This document shows positions 44,589 through 52,926 of a DNA stretch of 64,000 nt, piece after piece. Under the pieces are notes generated by a model. The model searched no databases and was not told where the DNA came from. It saw only the letters and a program-made list of their open reading frames with translations. The DNA is from Clostridia bacterium (lineage in GTDB: Bacteria; Bacillota; Clostridia; Oscillospirales; Acutalibacteraceae): the NCBI GenBank assembly GCA_017380575.1, contig JAFODS010000029.1, positions 22,846 to 86,845 on the forward strand. Direction: 5' to 3'. Position 1 is the stretch's first letter. Every line of letters starts with the position of its first letter. The position numbers and the translations under genes are program-made.

Positions 44589-45359
44589 TTGAAGTTTGTA
44601 AAAAAGATTATTATCGGTGTTTTGGTTTTAGGTTTATTGGCCTTTACTGCGGTGTTTGTACTTGATGCTTACAACACAGGAAAAATCGGTGATAAAGCGG
44701 GGAAAACTGCCGAAGATTTTACTGAAAGCATATTAGGTACCTGGACAGGTCAGAACGCTTTGTCAAGAATTACCTTCAACGCTGACGGTAAAGCAACTGT
44801 AACGCTTCTTGGCGTTGAACTTGATGCAGTTTATACCGATAGTTATAATTTAGAAACACAAAGGCACACATTGTCACTTCGCTATAATACTTCTTTGGGA
44901 TTGGCGGTCGAAAGATACTTCACAGCTCGCATTGACGGTGATAAACTGATGTTGGTTGATTCTCAGTTTGAATCTGTTACAATGTGGTACACAAGAGCCG
45001 ATGAAGCTGATAGTGAATCTGACGGTAAAGAAGAGCAGACTGTTTATAATCCGGGCATAGAAGTGTACCAAAAAGAACTCATTGGTAAATGGGTTTCATC
45101 TGTTTCAAAAAATTCGGGTTATGAATTCCGTGAAGATTCAACTGTTTATATCAAAACAATAGGCGTTGGCTCGGAAGGAACTTATTCTATCAGCGTAGAC
45201 TCTACAACTAACGCCTGCGTTCTTAAAGTGAATTACGTCAGTATTGCAGGTATGAATATCTCAAATTCATATTATGTAACAATTGAAGAGGATTTACTTA
45301 CTTTAACACAGATAGGTGCAGAAAACATCAAAACAACCTATATGAAATCAGATATATAA
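44589..45359 (+). CDS. Membrane-anchored protein with two lipocalin-like repeats
   Basis: A 256-residue protein with an N-terminal membrane helix (about 5-27) and two similar beta-rich units. One starts ILGTWTGQNALSRITFNADGKATV near residue 48. The other starts LIGKWVSSVSKNSGYEFREDSTV near residue 162. Such GxW-start units resemble the lipocalin-like domains found in many clostridial extracellular proteins. The start is TTG, behind GAGGTGG. It is probably cotranscribed with the cyclophilin gene. Ligand and role are unknown. Confidence 0.62.
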   Translation: MKFVKKIIIGVLVLGLLAFTAVFVLDAYNTGKIGDKAGKTAEDFTESILGTWTGQNALSRITFNADGKATVTLLGVELDAVYTDSYNLETQRHTLSLRYNTSLGLAVERYFTARIDGDKLMLVDSQFESVTMWYTRADEADSESDGKEEQTVYNPGIEVYQKELIGKWVSSVSKNSGYEFREDSTVYIKTIGVGSEGTYSISVDSTTNACVLKVNYVSIAGMNISNSYYVTIEEDLLTLTQIGAENIKTTYMKSDI

Positions 45360-45366
45360 AAAATCA

Positions 45367-45399
45367 GCTCCGTAACCGTTTAAGTTACGGAGCGTTTTT
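45367..45399. terminator. Bidirectional terminator
   Basis: GCTCCGTAAC pairs with GTTACGGAGC, followed by a T run. It separates the lipocalin-like gene from convergent tspO. Confidence 0.9.
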
Positions 45400-45874
45400 A
45401 ATTCAGTAAAAAGACTGAAAAATTTAAGTATGCAGCAAACAATAACCATATTAAATATGGGATCTGTAAAAGACCGGCAAGTTTGTTTTCTCTGTGAAAA
45501 TTAATTATCATTGCTACAACAAAAACTAAGAGTAAAACGAGGATTATAAACGAAAGTAGATAAGCATCAAAGCCGAAAAAGAAAATTGGCCATATGAAGT
45601 TTAAGGCAAGCTGAACAGCGTATATTGTAAAAGCATTTCGGTTCAGATTTTTATCCTTTTCATAAATGAGGTATGTTGATACCCCCATAAGGATATACAG
45701 AATTGTCCAGACGACAGGGAAAATCCATGGCGGAGGAGATAACGAAGGTTTTGTTACGGCAGAATAATTATCAAAACCGTTATTAACAATTAATGATGAA
45801 ATTCCTCCGATTGCTAACGGGATAGCAATGTTAATTAATAGTGATTTCCATTTAATATTTGATGTAACTGTCAA
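45398..45874 (-). CDS. tspO: TspO/MBR family membrane protein
   Basis: A 158-residue, five-helix membrane protein of the TspO family, which binds tetrapyrroles. The motif KPSLSPPPWIFPVVWTILYILMG is typical, as are LALNFIWPIFFFG and YLIWLLFAAYLN at the C-terminus. The start is TTG at 45874. Its ribosome site and start codon sit within the right arm of the hairpin at 45873-45919. It is on the same strand as the genes at 45924-48813. Function in bacteria is debated; porphyrin catabolism or stress response is usual. Confidence 0.9.
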   Translation of the reverse strand: MTVTSNIKWKSLLINIAIPLAIGGISSLIVNNGFDNYSAVTKPSLSPPPWIFPVVWTILYILMGVSTYLIYEKDKNLNRNAFTIYAVQLALNFIWPIFFFGFDAYLLSFIILVLLLVFVVAMIINFHRENKLAGLLQIPYLIWLLFAAYLNFSVFLLN

Positions 45875-45919
45875 AAAACCACACCCTTCAGTATATTTAT
45901 ACTCAAAGATGTGGTTTTT
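45873..45919 (-). terminator. Terminator/attenuator hairpin overlapping the tspO start
   Basis: On the minus strand, AAAAACCACA and TGTGGTTTTT pair around a loop that contains a second hairpin (AGTATA/TATACT). The closing T run is directly followed by the TTG start of tspO. Confidence 0.7.
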
Positions 45920-45923
45920 ATTC

Positions 45924-47201
45924 TTATAAAATTATTTCCATTACCTTGCCGTCGTTTTTCATACTTTCGTCGGCTTTGAATACTGTAAGATGTCCTTTAA
46001 CAGATTCGTTGATAGATGTACAGGAAACCGAAAGAATATCATCTCTGACATAATTAACGAAATCTTCTGTAAGAAGAAGGTCGCCGCCACCGTGCGAATC
46101 ATCAGTAACCTTTACATTAACTTCAGTATCCTTATGCTCACAACCGGGACGGGGATCAATGAGAGAAACTGTAAAAATACCGCTTTCAAGTGTGCCAAAT
46201 ATTTCGCCTTTTGTACCGATAATGTGTATTTTTCTTTGCGGTATTGCTGTTCCGCCTATCATGTTGTGTGTGCCTGTCGCTCCGCTTCGGAACTGCACAT
46301 TAAGGCTCTGGTGGTCAACAACGTTATTGTCGCATTTGTAAGCACAGAAGCCGTAGGGACTTGTTTTTAAAAATTCTCGTTTATCTGCGAGCGTTGTGTT
46401 TGTTTTATCTTCAAGCTTGTCCCAAACATAGAAAGACCAGCGGTCAGGGTGGTCAAGATAAATTCTTTTTGCTGAGTAAAGGCAAGTATCGACAAGCGGA
46501 CAGTCAACAAGGCAACGTGTACCTGCATTTTCGGGAGCATTTTCTTTTCTGAACTGCATAAGTCCGCCGAAACTTGAAACTTTTGCAGGAGCATCATCTC
46601 CCATAAGCCACATCATAATATCGATGTCGTGACAGCATTTAGCAAGAAGCATTGAAGCGTGACATTCTTCTTCGTTTCTCCATTTTCCGCGGATATGGCT
46701 TGTAGACATATGGTGATAGCTTACGTGTTCAACAGTCTGAATATTAACTATATCACCAATTACCCCGGTTAAAAGAGTTTCCTTTATTCTTCTGTAAAAT
46801 GGAGCATAGCGAAGAACAAAGCAGACCATAATCTTTCTGTTGTACTCATTTGCACAGCTGACAAGTTCTCTCATTTCAGCTTCGTTTACTGCAAACGGTT
46901 TTTCAAGAAGAATATCGTATCCTGCTTTTAAAATCGGAAGTGATGTTTCAACGTGGATGTGGTCCATCGTACCGTTGATTACCGCATCTGCAAATTTATC
47001 ACGAGCAACAAAATCTTCGACGCTTGTAAATTTGTTTTCTTCGGGGATGGAAAATCTTTCAGCGATGCTGTTTCGTCTGAATTCATTCGGATCAACGATT
47101 CCGACAATCTGCATCATATCGGGTTTGATTTCACTGAGTTCTGCATAGATAAGGGAACGGTGTCCGCCACCGACGATTACAACTTTTAAGGGATTGCTCA
47201 T
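45924..47201 (-). CDS. Gfo/Idh/MocA-family oxidoreductase
   Basis: A 425-residue NAD(P)-dependent dehydrogenase of the Gfo/Idh/MocA family, usually acting on sugars or inositols. The Rossmann N-terminus is VVIVGGGHRSLIYAEL, and EKPFAVNEAEM is the typical EKP motif. Unusually for the family, it contains a Cys group (CLVDCPLVDTC near residues 238-248, then FCAYKC near 300), which could bind a metal. The gene starts one base past the phosphoesterase gene at 47203, suggesting a shared pathway. Substrate unknown. Confidence 0.83.
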   Translation of the reverse strand: MSNPLKVVIVGGGHRSLIYAELSEIKPDMMQIVGIVDPNEFRRNSIAERFSIPEENKFTSVEDFVARDKFADAVINGTMDHIHVETSLPILKAGYDILLEKPFAVNEAEMRELVSCANEYNRKIMVCFVLRYAPFYRRIKETLLTGVIGDIVNIQTVEHVSYHHMSTSHIRGKWRNEEECHASMLLAKCCHDIDIMMWLMGDDAPAKVSSFGGLMQFRKENAPENAGTRCLVDCPLVDTCLYSAKRIYLDHPDRWSFYVWDKLEDKTNTTLADKREFLKTSPYGFCAYKCDNNVVDHQSLNVQFRSGATGTHNMIGGTAIPQRKIHIIGTKGEIFGTLESGIFTVSLIDPRPGCEHKDTEVNVKVTDDSHGGGDLLLTEDFVNYVRDDILSVSCTSINESVKGHLTVFKADESMKNDGKVMEIIL

Positions 47202-47202
47202 A

Positions 47203-48813
47203 TTAAAGACCTCTTATTTCTTTGGAGTATTTGATTCGGTTTATAAGATAAGCTGCAAGAATTACAATAGCTACAAGCGGGAGGAAGGGGATTAACACTA
47301 AAATTAATATAATTAAAGTTGCAACAATTCCGGGTCCTTTTTTGCTTTTCTTTACAGTATCTTTATATTTATTGTTACATATTTTTTCAATGCCTTCGGG
47401 TGTGATTTCAAGCGGTAATGCAGCTTTTTCATCGCATATACCGCTGTTATGTAAAAGCGGTATAACAAGCTCAGACGGGCTGTTGTAACCCTTTAAAATT
47501 TTTGAAAAAGGAAGATGAATTGTGTTAAGAATACTGTCAATAATGTTCATAAGTCCGACGGTGATTTTATATTCTGCTGTTTCTGGGTTATACGGTCCGT
47601 CACCTTCATAAAGTCGCATAACAAGATCAACAATGAAATCAACAACTTTATTATCTTTTATGTGTGCGTAATCTTCTTTGCTGAGGCCTGTTTCTTTCTT
47701 TGTCCAGGAGGCAACATTACCTACAGTTAATTTGTTAAGGATTTTTCCTACAGGTTTAATAATCCAACCGAATTTATACGATGTACGTTTCGGTATACTG
47801 ATTCCTGCTGCACAGTCGGCGAATGTAGGGATATCTTTTGCTGCAGCGTTGAGCGTTAGACGGATAGTACCGAAGAATTTATTATAAAGATGTTCCTGCA
47901 AATCTTTGCCGTTAAATTTAATGTCTACAGGCTCGGTGATATGTTCGCTTGTGATAATTGCAGTATTGTTAACTATTTTTACATTTCGGAAGTATCCGGG
48001 ATAGCCTGCGAGTGCAGAAGTTGAAACATCATAGAGGATATTTCCTTTTTCAGAAAACATATAGGAAATATCGTGAACATGTGAGTGTCCTGTAAACACA
48101 AGACTGATTCCGTTATCAGCAAGAATTTCACGGATTTCCTTGTGACCGCCCATCATATCATTTTTACCGATAAGCGAATAAAAAGGGGAGGGCGAAACAA
48201 GCGGATGGTGGGTAAAGGCAAGTAGTTTTCTTTCCTTTGCACGAGCTTCTTTGGCTGTTGATATGATCCATTGACGCATTTCTTCGCTGTAACCGCTTCT
48301 ACCCATACCGTCGCGGTCAGAATTCAATCCGAAAATTGAATAAGTTTCGTCAAGGTCCACGAAATATGAAAGACCGTCTTTAAAAACAGAAACAGCTTCA
48401 TCAGGACCGAAACTTTTATACATTTGCGGTATATCTTCGCGTTTTACAGATGGAATTTCTTCTCTCACGGGTCCGGTATACTTGTGAGTGAATCCGTTGT
48501 CCTGAAAGTCGTGCGTTGAGGTAATTGCAAGAACACGTTTACCGCATTTTTTCAGCGCATAAAGTAAAGAGATAAACTCTGCATGGCTGTCGGGATCTCC
48601 GTCGCAGGTGGAATCTCCGCAGAAAATTACATTCTGACAGCTGCTTCTGGCAATCTGAGCAAATGCTGCTTTGAGCACTTCTTCGCTGTCTTTAACCATC
48701 TTCTGGTTACCTGCATCGTATTTTTTATATGACTCGGTGTCAACACCAAGTTTTTTTGAATAGTAATGTGCATCAGTAATTACGATAAGATCGAGTTCTT
48801 TGATTTCTTCCAT
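47203..48813 (-). CDS. Metallophosphoesterase with C-terminal membrane anchor
   Basis: About 536 residues. The calcineurin-like domain covers about 1-260, with ITDAHYY, FCGDSTCDGD, STHDF, FTHHPL and FTGHSHVHD. The rest is helical and of unknown type. The C-terminus has a basic patch (KKSKKGPG) and one or two hydrophobic helices at about 500-525. The lack of a signal peptide makes the catalytic domain cytoplasmic. The ATG at 48813 follows GGAGG. The GTG at 48825 lies on that site. It is cotranscribed with the Gfo/Idh/MocA gene. The substrate is unknown. Confidence 0.78.
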   Translation of the reverse strand: MEEIKELDLIVITDAHYYSKKLGVDTESYKKYDAGNQKMVKDSEEVLKAAFAQIARSSCQNVIFCGDSTCDGDPDSHAEFISLLYALKKCGKRVLAITSTHDFQDNGFTHKYTGPVREEIPSVKREDIPQMYKSFGPDEAVSVFKDGLSYFVDLDETYSIFGLNSDRDGMGRSGYSEEMRQWIISTAKEARAKERKLLAFTHHPLVSPSPFYSLIGKNDMMGGHKEIREILADNGISLVFTGHSHVHDISYMFSEKGNILYDVSTSALAGYPGYFRNVKIVNNTAIITSEHITEPVDIKFNGKDLQEHLYNKFFGTIRLTLNAAAKDIPTFADCAAGISIPKRTSYKFGWIIKPVGKILNKLTVGNVASWTKKETGLSKEDYAHIKDNKVVDFIVDLVMRLYEGDGPYNPETAEYKITVGLMNIIDSILNTIHLPFSKILKGYNSPSELVIPLLHNSGICDEKAALPLEITPEGIEKICNNKYKDTVKKSKKGPGIVATLIILILVLIPFLPLVAIVILAAYLINRIKYSKEIRGL

Positions 48814-48929
48814 AATATCCTCCACTGTTCAGAGTTATGATATAATTTAACATATTTTCTTGAATTTTTCAACATGAGTATCGGATTCTTTTGTTAATCC
48901 TGTAAAAAACATTTTGAAAGCATTAATTC

Positions 48930-48974
48930 AACAAAACAGCGTATCAGTTATTGAAACTGACACGCTGTTTTGTT
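48930..48974 (-). terminator. Terminator of murC
   Basis: A long hairpin (AACAAAACAGCGT with ACGCTGTTTTGTT, plus an inner TCAGTT/AACTGA stem) begins at the murC stop codon on the minus strand. Confidence 0.85.
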
Positions 48975-50349
48975 ATTTGCTGTTTAATTTATTTATCATG
49001 ATTTTTGCAGCTTTGTAGATATCTCCGCAACCGAGAGTTATTACAAGATCACCGGATTTTACGTTTGCAAGAACGTGTTCTGCGACTTCTTCGAAAGTGT
49101 TGAACCATACGCTGCCGGGAATTTTTTCTGCAAGCTGTGAGGTGTATACACCGTCTGTATTTACCTCTCTTGAACCCATAATTTCGGTCATAACACATTT
49201 ATCGGGAATTTGAAGAACTTTAGCAAAATCTTCCATATGTTCTTTTGTTCTTGAATAAGTAAACGGCTGGAAAACTGCCCAGACTGTATTGAATTCCATC
49301 TGCATTGCAGCATCAAGGGTTACCTTAAGCTCTGCAGGGTGGTGTGCATAGTCGTCCGCGATTGTAATACCGTCGATTTCTGCAAGAACCTCAAATCTTC
49401 TGCAAGCACCGCCGAACTGTTCGAGTGACTTGATTGCATCTGCCATTTCAATTTCTGCATAGTCTGCAGCTGCAAGTGCTGCAAGCGAATTGTAAACATT
49501 GTGTTCGCCCGGAACCTTAAGCTTGATGTGGCCGAGTTTTTCACCGTTTTTGAAAATATCATAACCTGCAAAAGCGTGATCTACTACGATGTTTTCTGCG
49601 TAAAAATCGTTTTTCTTATCGATTCCGAAAGTGATAATCTTTTTGTCGTTGACATCTGCGATAGCTTTAAGTGAATTTGCATCATCACCGTTTACAATAA
49701 GAGCTTTTGTTGTCAGTTTTGAAAACTTATTGAAAGAAAGAATGATGTTGTCGAGTGTTTTGAAGTATTCAAGGTGGTCGGCATCAACATTAAGGATGAT
49801 TGCAACGTCAGGCGAAAGGCGAAGAAAAGTATCTTTAAATTCACATGCCTCACAAACCATATTCTGTGTTTTTCCGACTCTTCCGTTTGACTGAGTAAGA
49901 GGAAGCTTGCCACCGATAACAGCTGAAGGATCTTTACCGCACTGAATCATAATCTGAGTGAGCATTGAAGAAACCGTTGTTTTGCCGTGAGTTCCGCAGA
50001 CACAGTAGCAATCGTCATACATACGTGTGACCGCACCTAAAAGCTCAGCTCTTTCAAATGTGGGGATTCCCGAGGATTTAGCTGCTACAAGCTCAGGGTT
50101 ATCAGGGAGAAGTGCAGCGGTGTAAACAATCATCTCTGCACCGTCAATGTTTTCAGCTTTCTGTCCGAGCGTAACGGGGATACCCATATCTCTGATTCTT
50201 GCAAGTGTGTCCGTCTCGTTGTTATCAGAACCTGAAAGATGGTAACCTTCATTATGAAGAATTTCAGCAAGCGGACACATTCCGGATCCACCGATTCCGA
50301 TAAAGTGTACTCGTTTGACTTCTTTAAGCAATTTATCTATTTCAAACAT
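48973..50349 (-). CDS. murC: UDP-N-acetylmuramate--L-alanine ligase
   Basis: MurC (about 458 residues) adds L-Ala to UDP-MurNAc, the first amino acid of the peptidoglycan stem. The Rossmann start is VHFIGIGGSGMCPLAEIL, the ATP site is CGTHGKTTVSSMLTQ, and DYAHHPAELKVTL is the usual third-domain block. The ATG at 50349 is eight bases from AAAGGAG. The longer reading from 50388 reaches over the likely promoter, where TATAAT lies at 50382-50377. It is divergent from the dipicolinate synthase genes. Confidence 0.95.
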   Translation of the reverse strand: MFEIDKLLKEVKRVHFIGIGGSGMCPLAEILHNEGYHLSGSDNNETDTLARIRDMGIPVTLGQKAENIDGAEMIVYTAALLPDNPELVAAKSSGIPTFERAELLGAVTRMYDDCYCVCGTHGKTTVSSMLTQIMIQCGKDPSAVIGGKLPLTQSNGRVGKTQNMVCEACEFKDTFLRLSPDVAIILNVDADHLEYFKTLDNIILSFNKFSKLTTKALIVNGDDANSLKAIADVNDKKIITFGIDKKNDFYAENIVVDHAFAGYDIFKNGEKLGHIKLKVPGEHNVYNSLAALAAADYAEIEMADAIKSLEQFGGACRRFEVLAEIDGITIADDYAHHPAELKVTLDAAMQMEFNTVWAVFQPFTYSRTKEHMEDFAKVLQIPDKCVMTEIMGSREVNTDGVYTSQLAEKIPGSVWFNTFEEVAEHVLANVKSGDLVITLGCGDIYKAAKIMINKLNSK

Positions 50350-50470
50350 AAGTTCAACTCCTTTTACTTTCATAATATTATAAAACAAATTTTCTTAAAA
50401 ATAAATAGTTATTTAAAATAAATATTATCATTACTCTTAAAATATCATATTATACTGTGGAGGTATGAAA

Positions 50471-51265
50471 ATGACGGGTGAAAAATTTTTGATTTTAGGT
50501 AATGATAAGAAAATGTTTGCTTGTTGCAACAGGTTAAAGGATGTCGGTTACACGGCAGTAATGTATGATAATGACAAAAATTTTACAGACTATGACAATA
50601 TTATTTTACCGCTTCTTACAATTGCGAACACAAAGATAAAAGGTACAGACATAACTTTTGACGAGTTTTCAGGAAGCTTAAGTTGCGTACAAAAAGTTTT
50701 CTGCGGTAATATTGACGTTACACCTTTTGAAAATTATTACAGTTATTACTGTGATGAGTCTTTTTTGAACAACAATTCTCGTCTGACAGCACAAGGTGTT
50801 CTGCGTTTAATTCTTGATACAGTTGATTGTGATATGATTGAGCTGAATGCTGTCGTTATCGGATACGGAAGATGTGGCAAATCGATTTGCCATTTGTTAA
50901 AAAACTGCGGATTTAAAGTTATGTCAGCTTCACGAAGAAAAGAAACTATTATCGAGGCTTATAACGACGGTGTAAAAGCAGTTCCGATTAATCAGATTGA
51001 AGAATTTGTTGATAATACAGATATTGTAATTAATACTGTGCCGGTAAATATTATTTCAACTGAATATATTTCGAGGTTTAAAAGTAAAACTATTTACATT
51101 GAAGTTGCATCAAAGCCTTACGGGTTTAATATTACCCAGACTGATGTATACAATTTCAGATATATTCTTGCTGAAAGTTTACCGGGTAGATTTACACCGG
51201 AAAGTGCGGGGAAAAATATTGCTGACACAGTTCTGAAAATTCTGAAGGAGGAGGTATATGGATAA
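50471..51265 (+). CDS. spoVFA: Dipicolinate synthase subunit A
   Basis: About 264 residues. DpaA (SpoVFA) converts dihydroxy-tetrahydrodipicolinate to dipicolinic acid with DpaB, supplying the spore core. The N-terminal KFLILGNDKKMFACCNRLKDVGY and the Rossmann block VVIGYGRCGKSICHLLKNCGFKV are family features. ESLPGRFTPESAGKNIADTVL is the conserved end. The ATG at 50471 has seven-base spacing from GGAGG, the one at 50465 only one or two. It overlaps spoVFB by eight bases. Confidence 0.92.
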   Translation: MTGEKFLILGNDKKMFACCNRLKDVGYTAVMYDNDKNFTDYDNIILPLLTIANTKIKGTDITFDEFSGSLSCVQKVFCGNIDVTPFENYYSYYCDESFLNNNSRLTAQGVLRLILDTVDCDMIELNAVVIGYGRCGKSICHLLKNCGFKVMSASRRKETIIEAYNDGVKAVPINQIEEFVDNTDIVINTVPVNIISTEYISRFKSKTIYIEVASKPYGFNITQTDVYNFRYILAESLPGRFTPESAGKNIADTVLKILKEEVYG

Positions 51266-51830
51266 AACTATCGGTTTCGCCATGTGCGGATCGTTTTGTA
51301 CGCTTAAAACTGCTGTTGAGCAGATACATGAACTGAAAAAGCTGAACTACAGTATTGTTCCGATTATGTCGGAAATTGTTTATTGTACAGATACAAGATT
51401 CGGAAAAGCTGAAGAGTATATCAGAGAGATTGAGGATGTTTGCTCAAAATCAATTATACATTCAGTTGTCGGTGCAGAACCAATCGGTCCGAAAGGACTG
51501 CTTGATCTTTTGATTATTGCACCGTGTACAGGAAATACGCTTGCTAAGCTTGCATCGGGAATTGCTGATACGGCGGTTACAATGGCAGCTAAATCACACC
51601 TGAGAAATAAAAGACCTGTTCTCATTGCTGTTTCGACAAACGACGGTCTTGGAGGAGCGGGAAAAAATATAGGTCAGCTGATGAACTATAAAAACATATT
51701 TTTTGTGCCTTTCAGGCAGGATGATTGCATAAACAAAGAAAACTCTTTAATTTCTGATTTTAATAAGATCCCTGAAGCGGCAAGGTTGGCAATAAAAGGT
51801 AAACAGATGCAACCTTTTATCCTTAATTAA
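51258..51830 (+). CDS. spoVFB: Dipicolinate synthase subunit B
   Basis: DpaB (190 residues) is the flavoprotein subunit of dipicolinate synthase. Its Rossmann-like fold starts with IGFAMCGSFCTLKTAVEQI, with IIAPCTGNTLAKLASGIADTAVTMAAKSHLRN as the flavin-binding block. It overlaps spoVFA by eight bases, so subunits are likely made in coupled fashion. Expected expression is in the late mother cell; I could not identify a secure sigma-K promoter. Confidence 0.93.
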   Translation: MDKTIGFAMCGSFCTLKTAVEQIHELKKLNYSIVPIMSEIVYCTDTRFGKAEEYIREIEDVCSKSIIHSVVGAEPIGPKGLLDLLIIAPCTGNTLAKLASGIADTAVTMAAKSHLRNKRPVLIAVSTNDGLGGAGKNIGQLMNYKNIFFVPFRQDDCINKENSLISDFNKIPEAARLAIKGKQMQPFILN

Positions 51831-51898
51831 GTGAAGTCTTATTATTGTATTTTAATTAAGTTTATGTTAGAATAATAAAAAATGGGTGAGGTAATAAT

Positions 51899-52297
51899 AT
51901 GGGAAAATTAAATTTCAAAGCATATAAAATAGAAGAAATTCAGTTTGTTAATAAAATTAAAACAACTACGAAGATAGAAATTAAAAATAGTTACTCATAT
52001 AATGTAAGATACACAAATCAGAATATATGTGAAGGCAAGTTCACAATAAATATTAATGATAAAGAAAATCCCGATAATTTTTCTGTAAAACTTGTTCTTT
52101 GCGGTATATTCTCGTATGACCCGGAAATGCAGCGTGAAGTTATTCATGTGCAGACATACAAAGAACTTTTTCCTTATGCAAGAACGATTATTACTACAAT
52201 AACCGCAAATGCCGGTATTCCGCCGATTATCCTTCCTAATATGGATATTGAAAACAAAGAGATTTACAGAATAGACAATCCGAACAGATTGCAGTAA
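51899..52297 (+). CDS. SecB-like chaperone-family protein
   Basis: A 132-residue protein that resembles the SecB fold. The most telling part is ELFPYARTIITTITANAGIPPIILP, which matches the SecB C-terminal LFPYAR...GGFPPLxLxP pattern. Most Firmicutes lack classical SecB, so this is likely to be one of the SecB-like relatives, some of which work with toxin-antitoxin modules. No toxin gene is next to it. GGTGAGG precedes the ATG. A strong terminator follows. A chaperone role is inferred. Confidence 0.65.
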   Translation: MGKLNFKAYKIEEIQFVNKIKTTTKIEIKNSYSYNVRYTNQNICEGKFTININDKENPDNFSVKLVLCGIFSYDPEMQREVIHVQTYKELFPYARTIITTITANAGIPPIILPNMDIENKEIYRIDNPNRLQ

Positions 52298-52302
52298 GGT
52301 TT

Positions 52303-52342
52303 AAAGCCTGTGTAAGTATGATTTAACTTACACAGGCTTTTT
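52303..52342. terminator. Bidirectional terminator
   Basis: AAAGCCTGTGTAAGT pairs with ACTTACACAGGCTTT around a short loop, followed by T residues, between the SecB-like gene and the convergent LOG-family gene. Confidence 0.9.
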
Positions 52343-52344
52343 GG

Positions 52345-52926
52345 TTATTTTATTGGTTTGAATACAGATACTGTATTTTCTTTAGGAATGTAGTTTTCGA
52401 TATAACTGATAACGTCTTCAGGCTCATCTGCAAAATGAATTAAATCTGCACAGGCAGGATTCATAAATTTTTCATCGATACAATTCTGTAAAAAGCTTTT
52501 CAGATGCTCGTAATAACCGTTTGTGTTAAGAATTACGATAGGTTTATTATGTCTGCCAAGCTGTTTCAAAGTGAGTATTTCGAAAAATTCATCAAAAGTG
52601 CCGATTCCGCCGGGAGTGACAACAAAAGCATCAGAATTTTCATCCATCAGCTGTTTTCTTTCTCTCATTGTTTCCGAGTAAATAAAGTCTGTACAGCCTT
52701 CGTAGAGTATTCCGTCTACATTCATAAAAGAGGGAGCGATACCGATAATTTTTCCTTTACCGATTGCGGTCATACCTCTTGCAACAGCACCCATAAGACC
52801 GGATGCACCGCCGCCAAAAACAAGGCTGTGGTTGTGTTCAGACATAACTCTGCCGAGTTTTTCGCCGGCTTTGATATAAGAATCGTCAATCAAAGTGCTT
52901 GAAGCACCGTAAATGCAAATGTTCAT
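52345..52926 (-). CDS. LOG-family (TIGR00730) Rossmann-fold nucleotide hydrolase
   Basis: A 193-residue LOG-family protein. Relatives hydrolyse nucleoside 5'-monophosphates to a base and ribose phosphate. The family signature is VVTPGGIGTFDEFFEILTLKQLGRH with PGGxGTxxE, and FGGGASGLMGAVARG is the phosphate-binding loop. Last gene of the iorA operon; its start overlaps the AlaX stop by four bases. The plant-cytokinin function is not to be assumed. Confidence 0.87.
   Translation of the reverse strand: MNICIYGASSTLIDDSYIKAGEKLGRVMSEHNHSLVFGGGASGLMGAVARGMTAIGKGKIIGIAPSFMNVDGILYEGCTDFIYSETMRERKQLMDENSDAFVVTPGGIGTFDEFFEILTLKQLGRHNKPIVILNTNGYYEHLKSFLQNCIDEKFMNPACADLIHFADEPEDVISYIENYIPKENTVSVFKPIK

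Noticed and set aside
50345-50358. A LexA-like sequence (CAAACATAAGTTCA) at the murC start
   Set aside because: One half-site is degenerate, the spacer does not fit the RNRY rule, and it overlaps the start codon and coding sequence; taken as chance.
50446-50454. CATATTATA as a sigma-K -10 for spoVFA
   Set aside because: It would place the transcription start within the ribosome site, and no proper -35 is seen at the expected distance.
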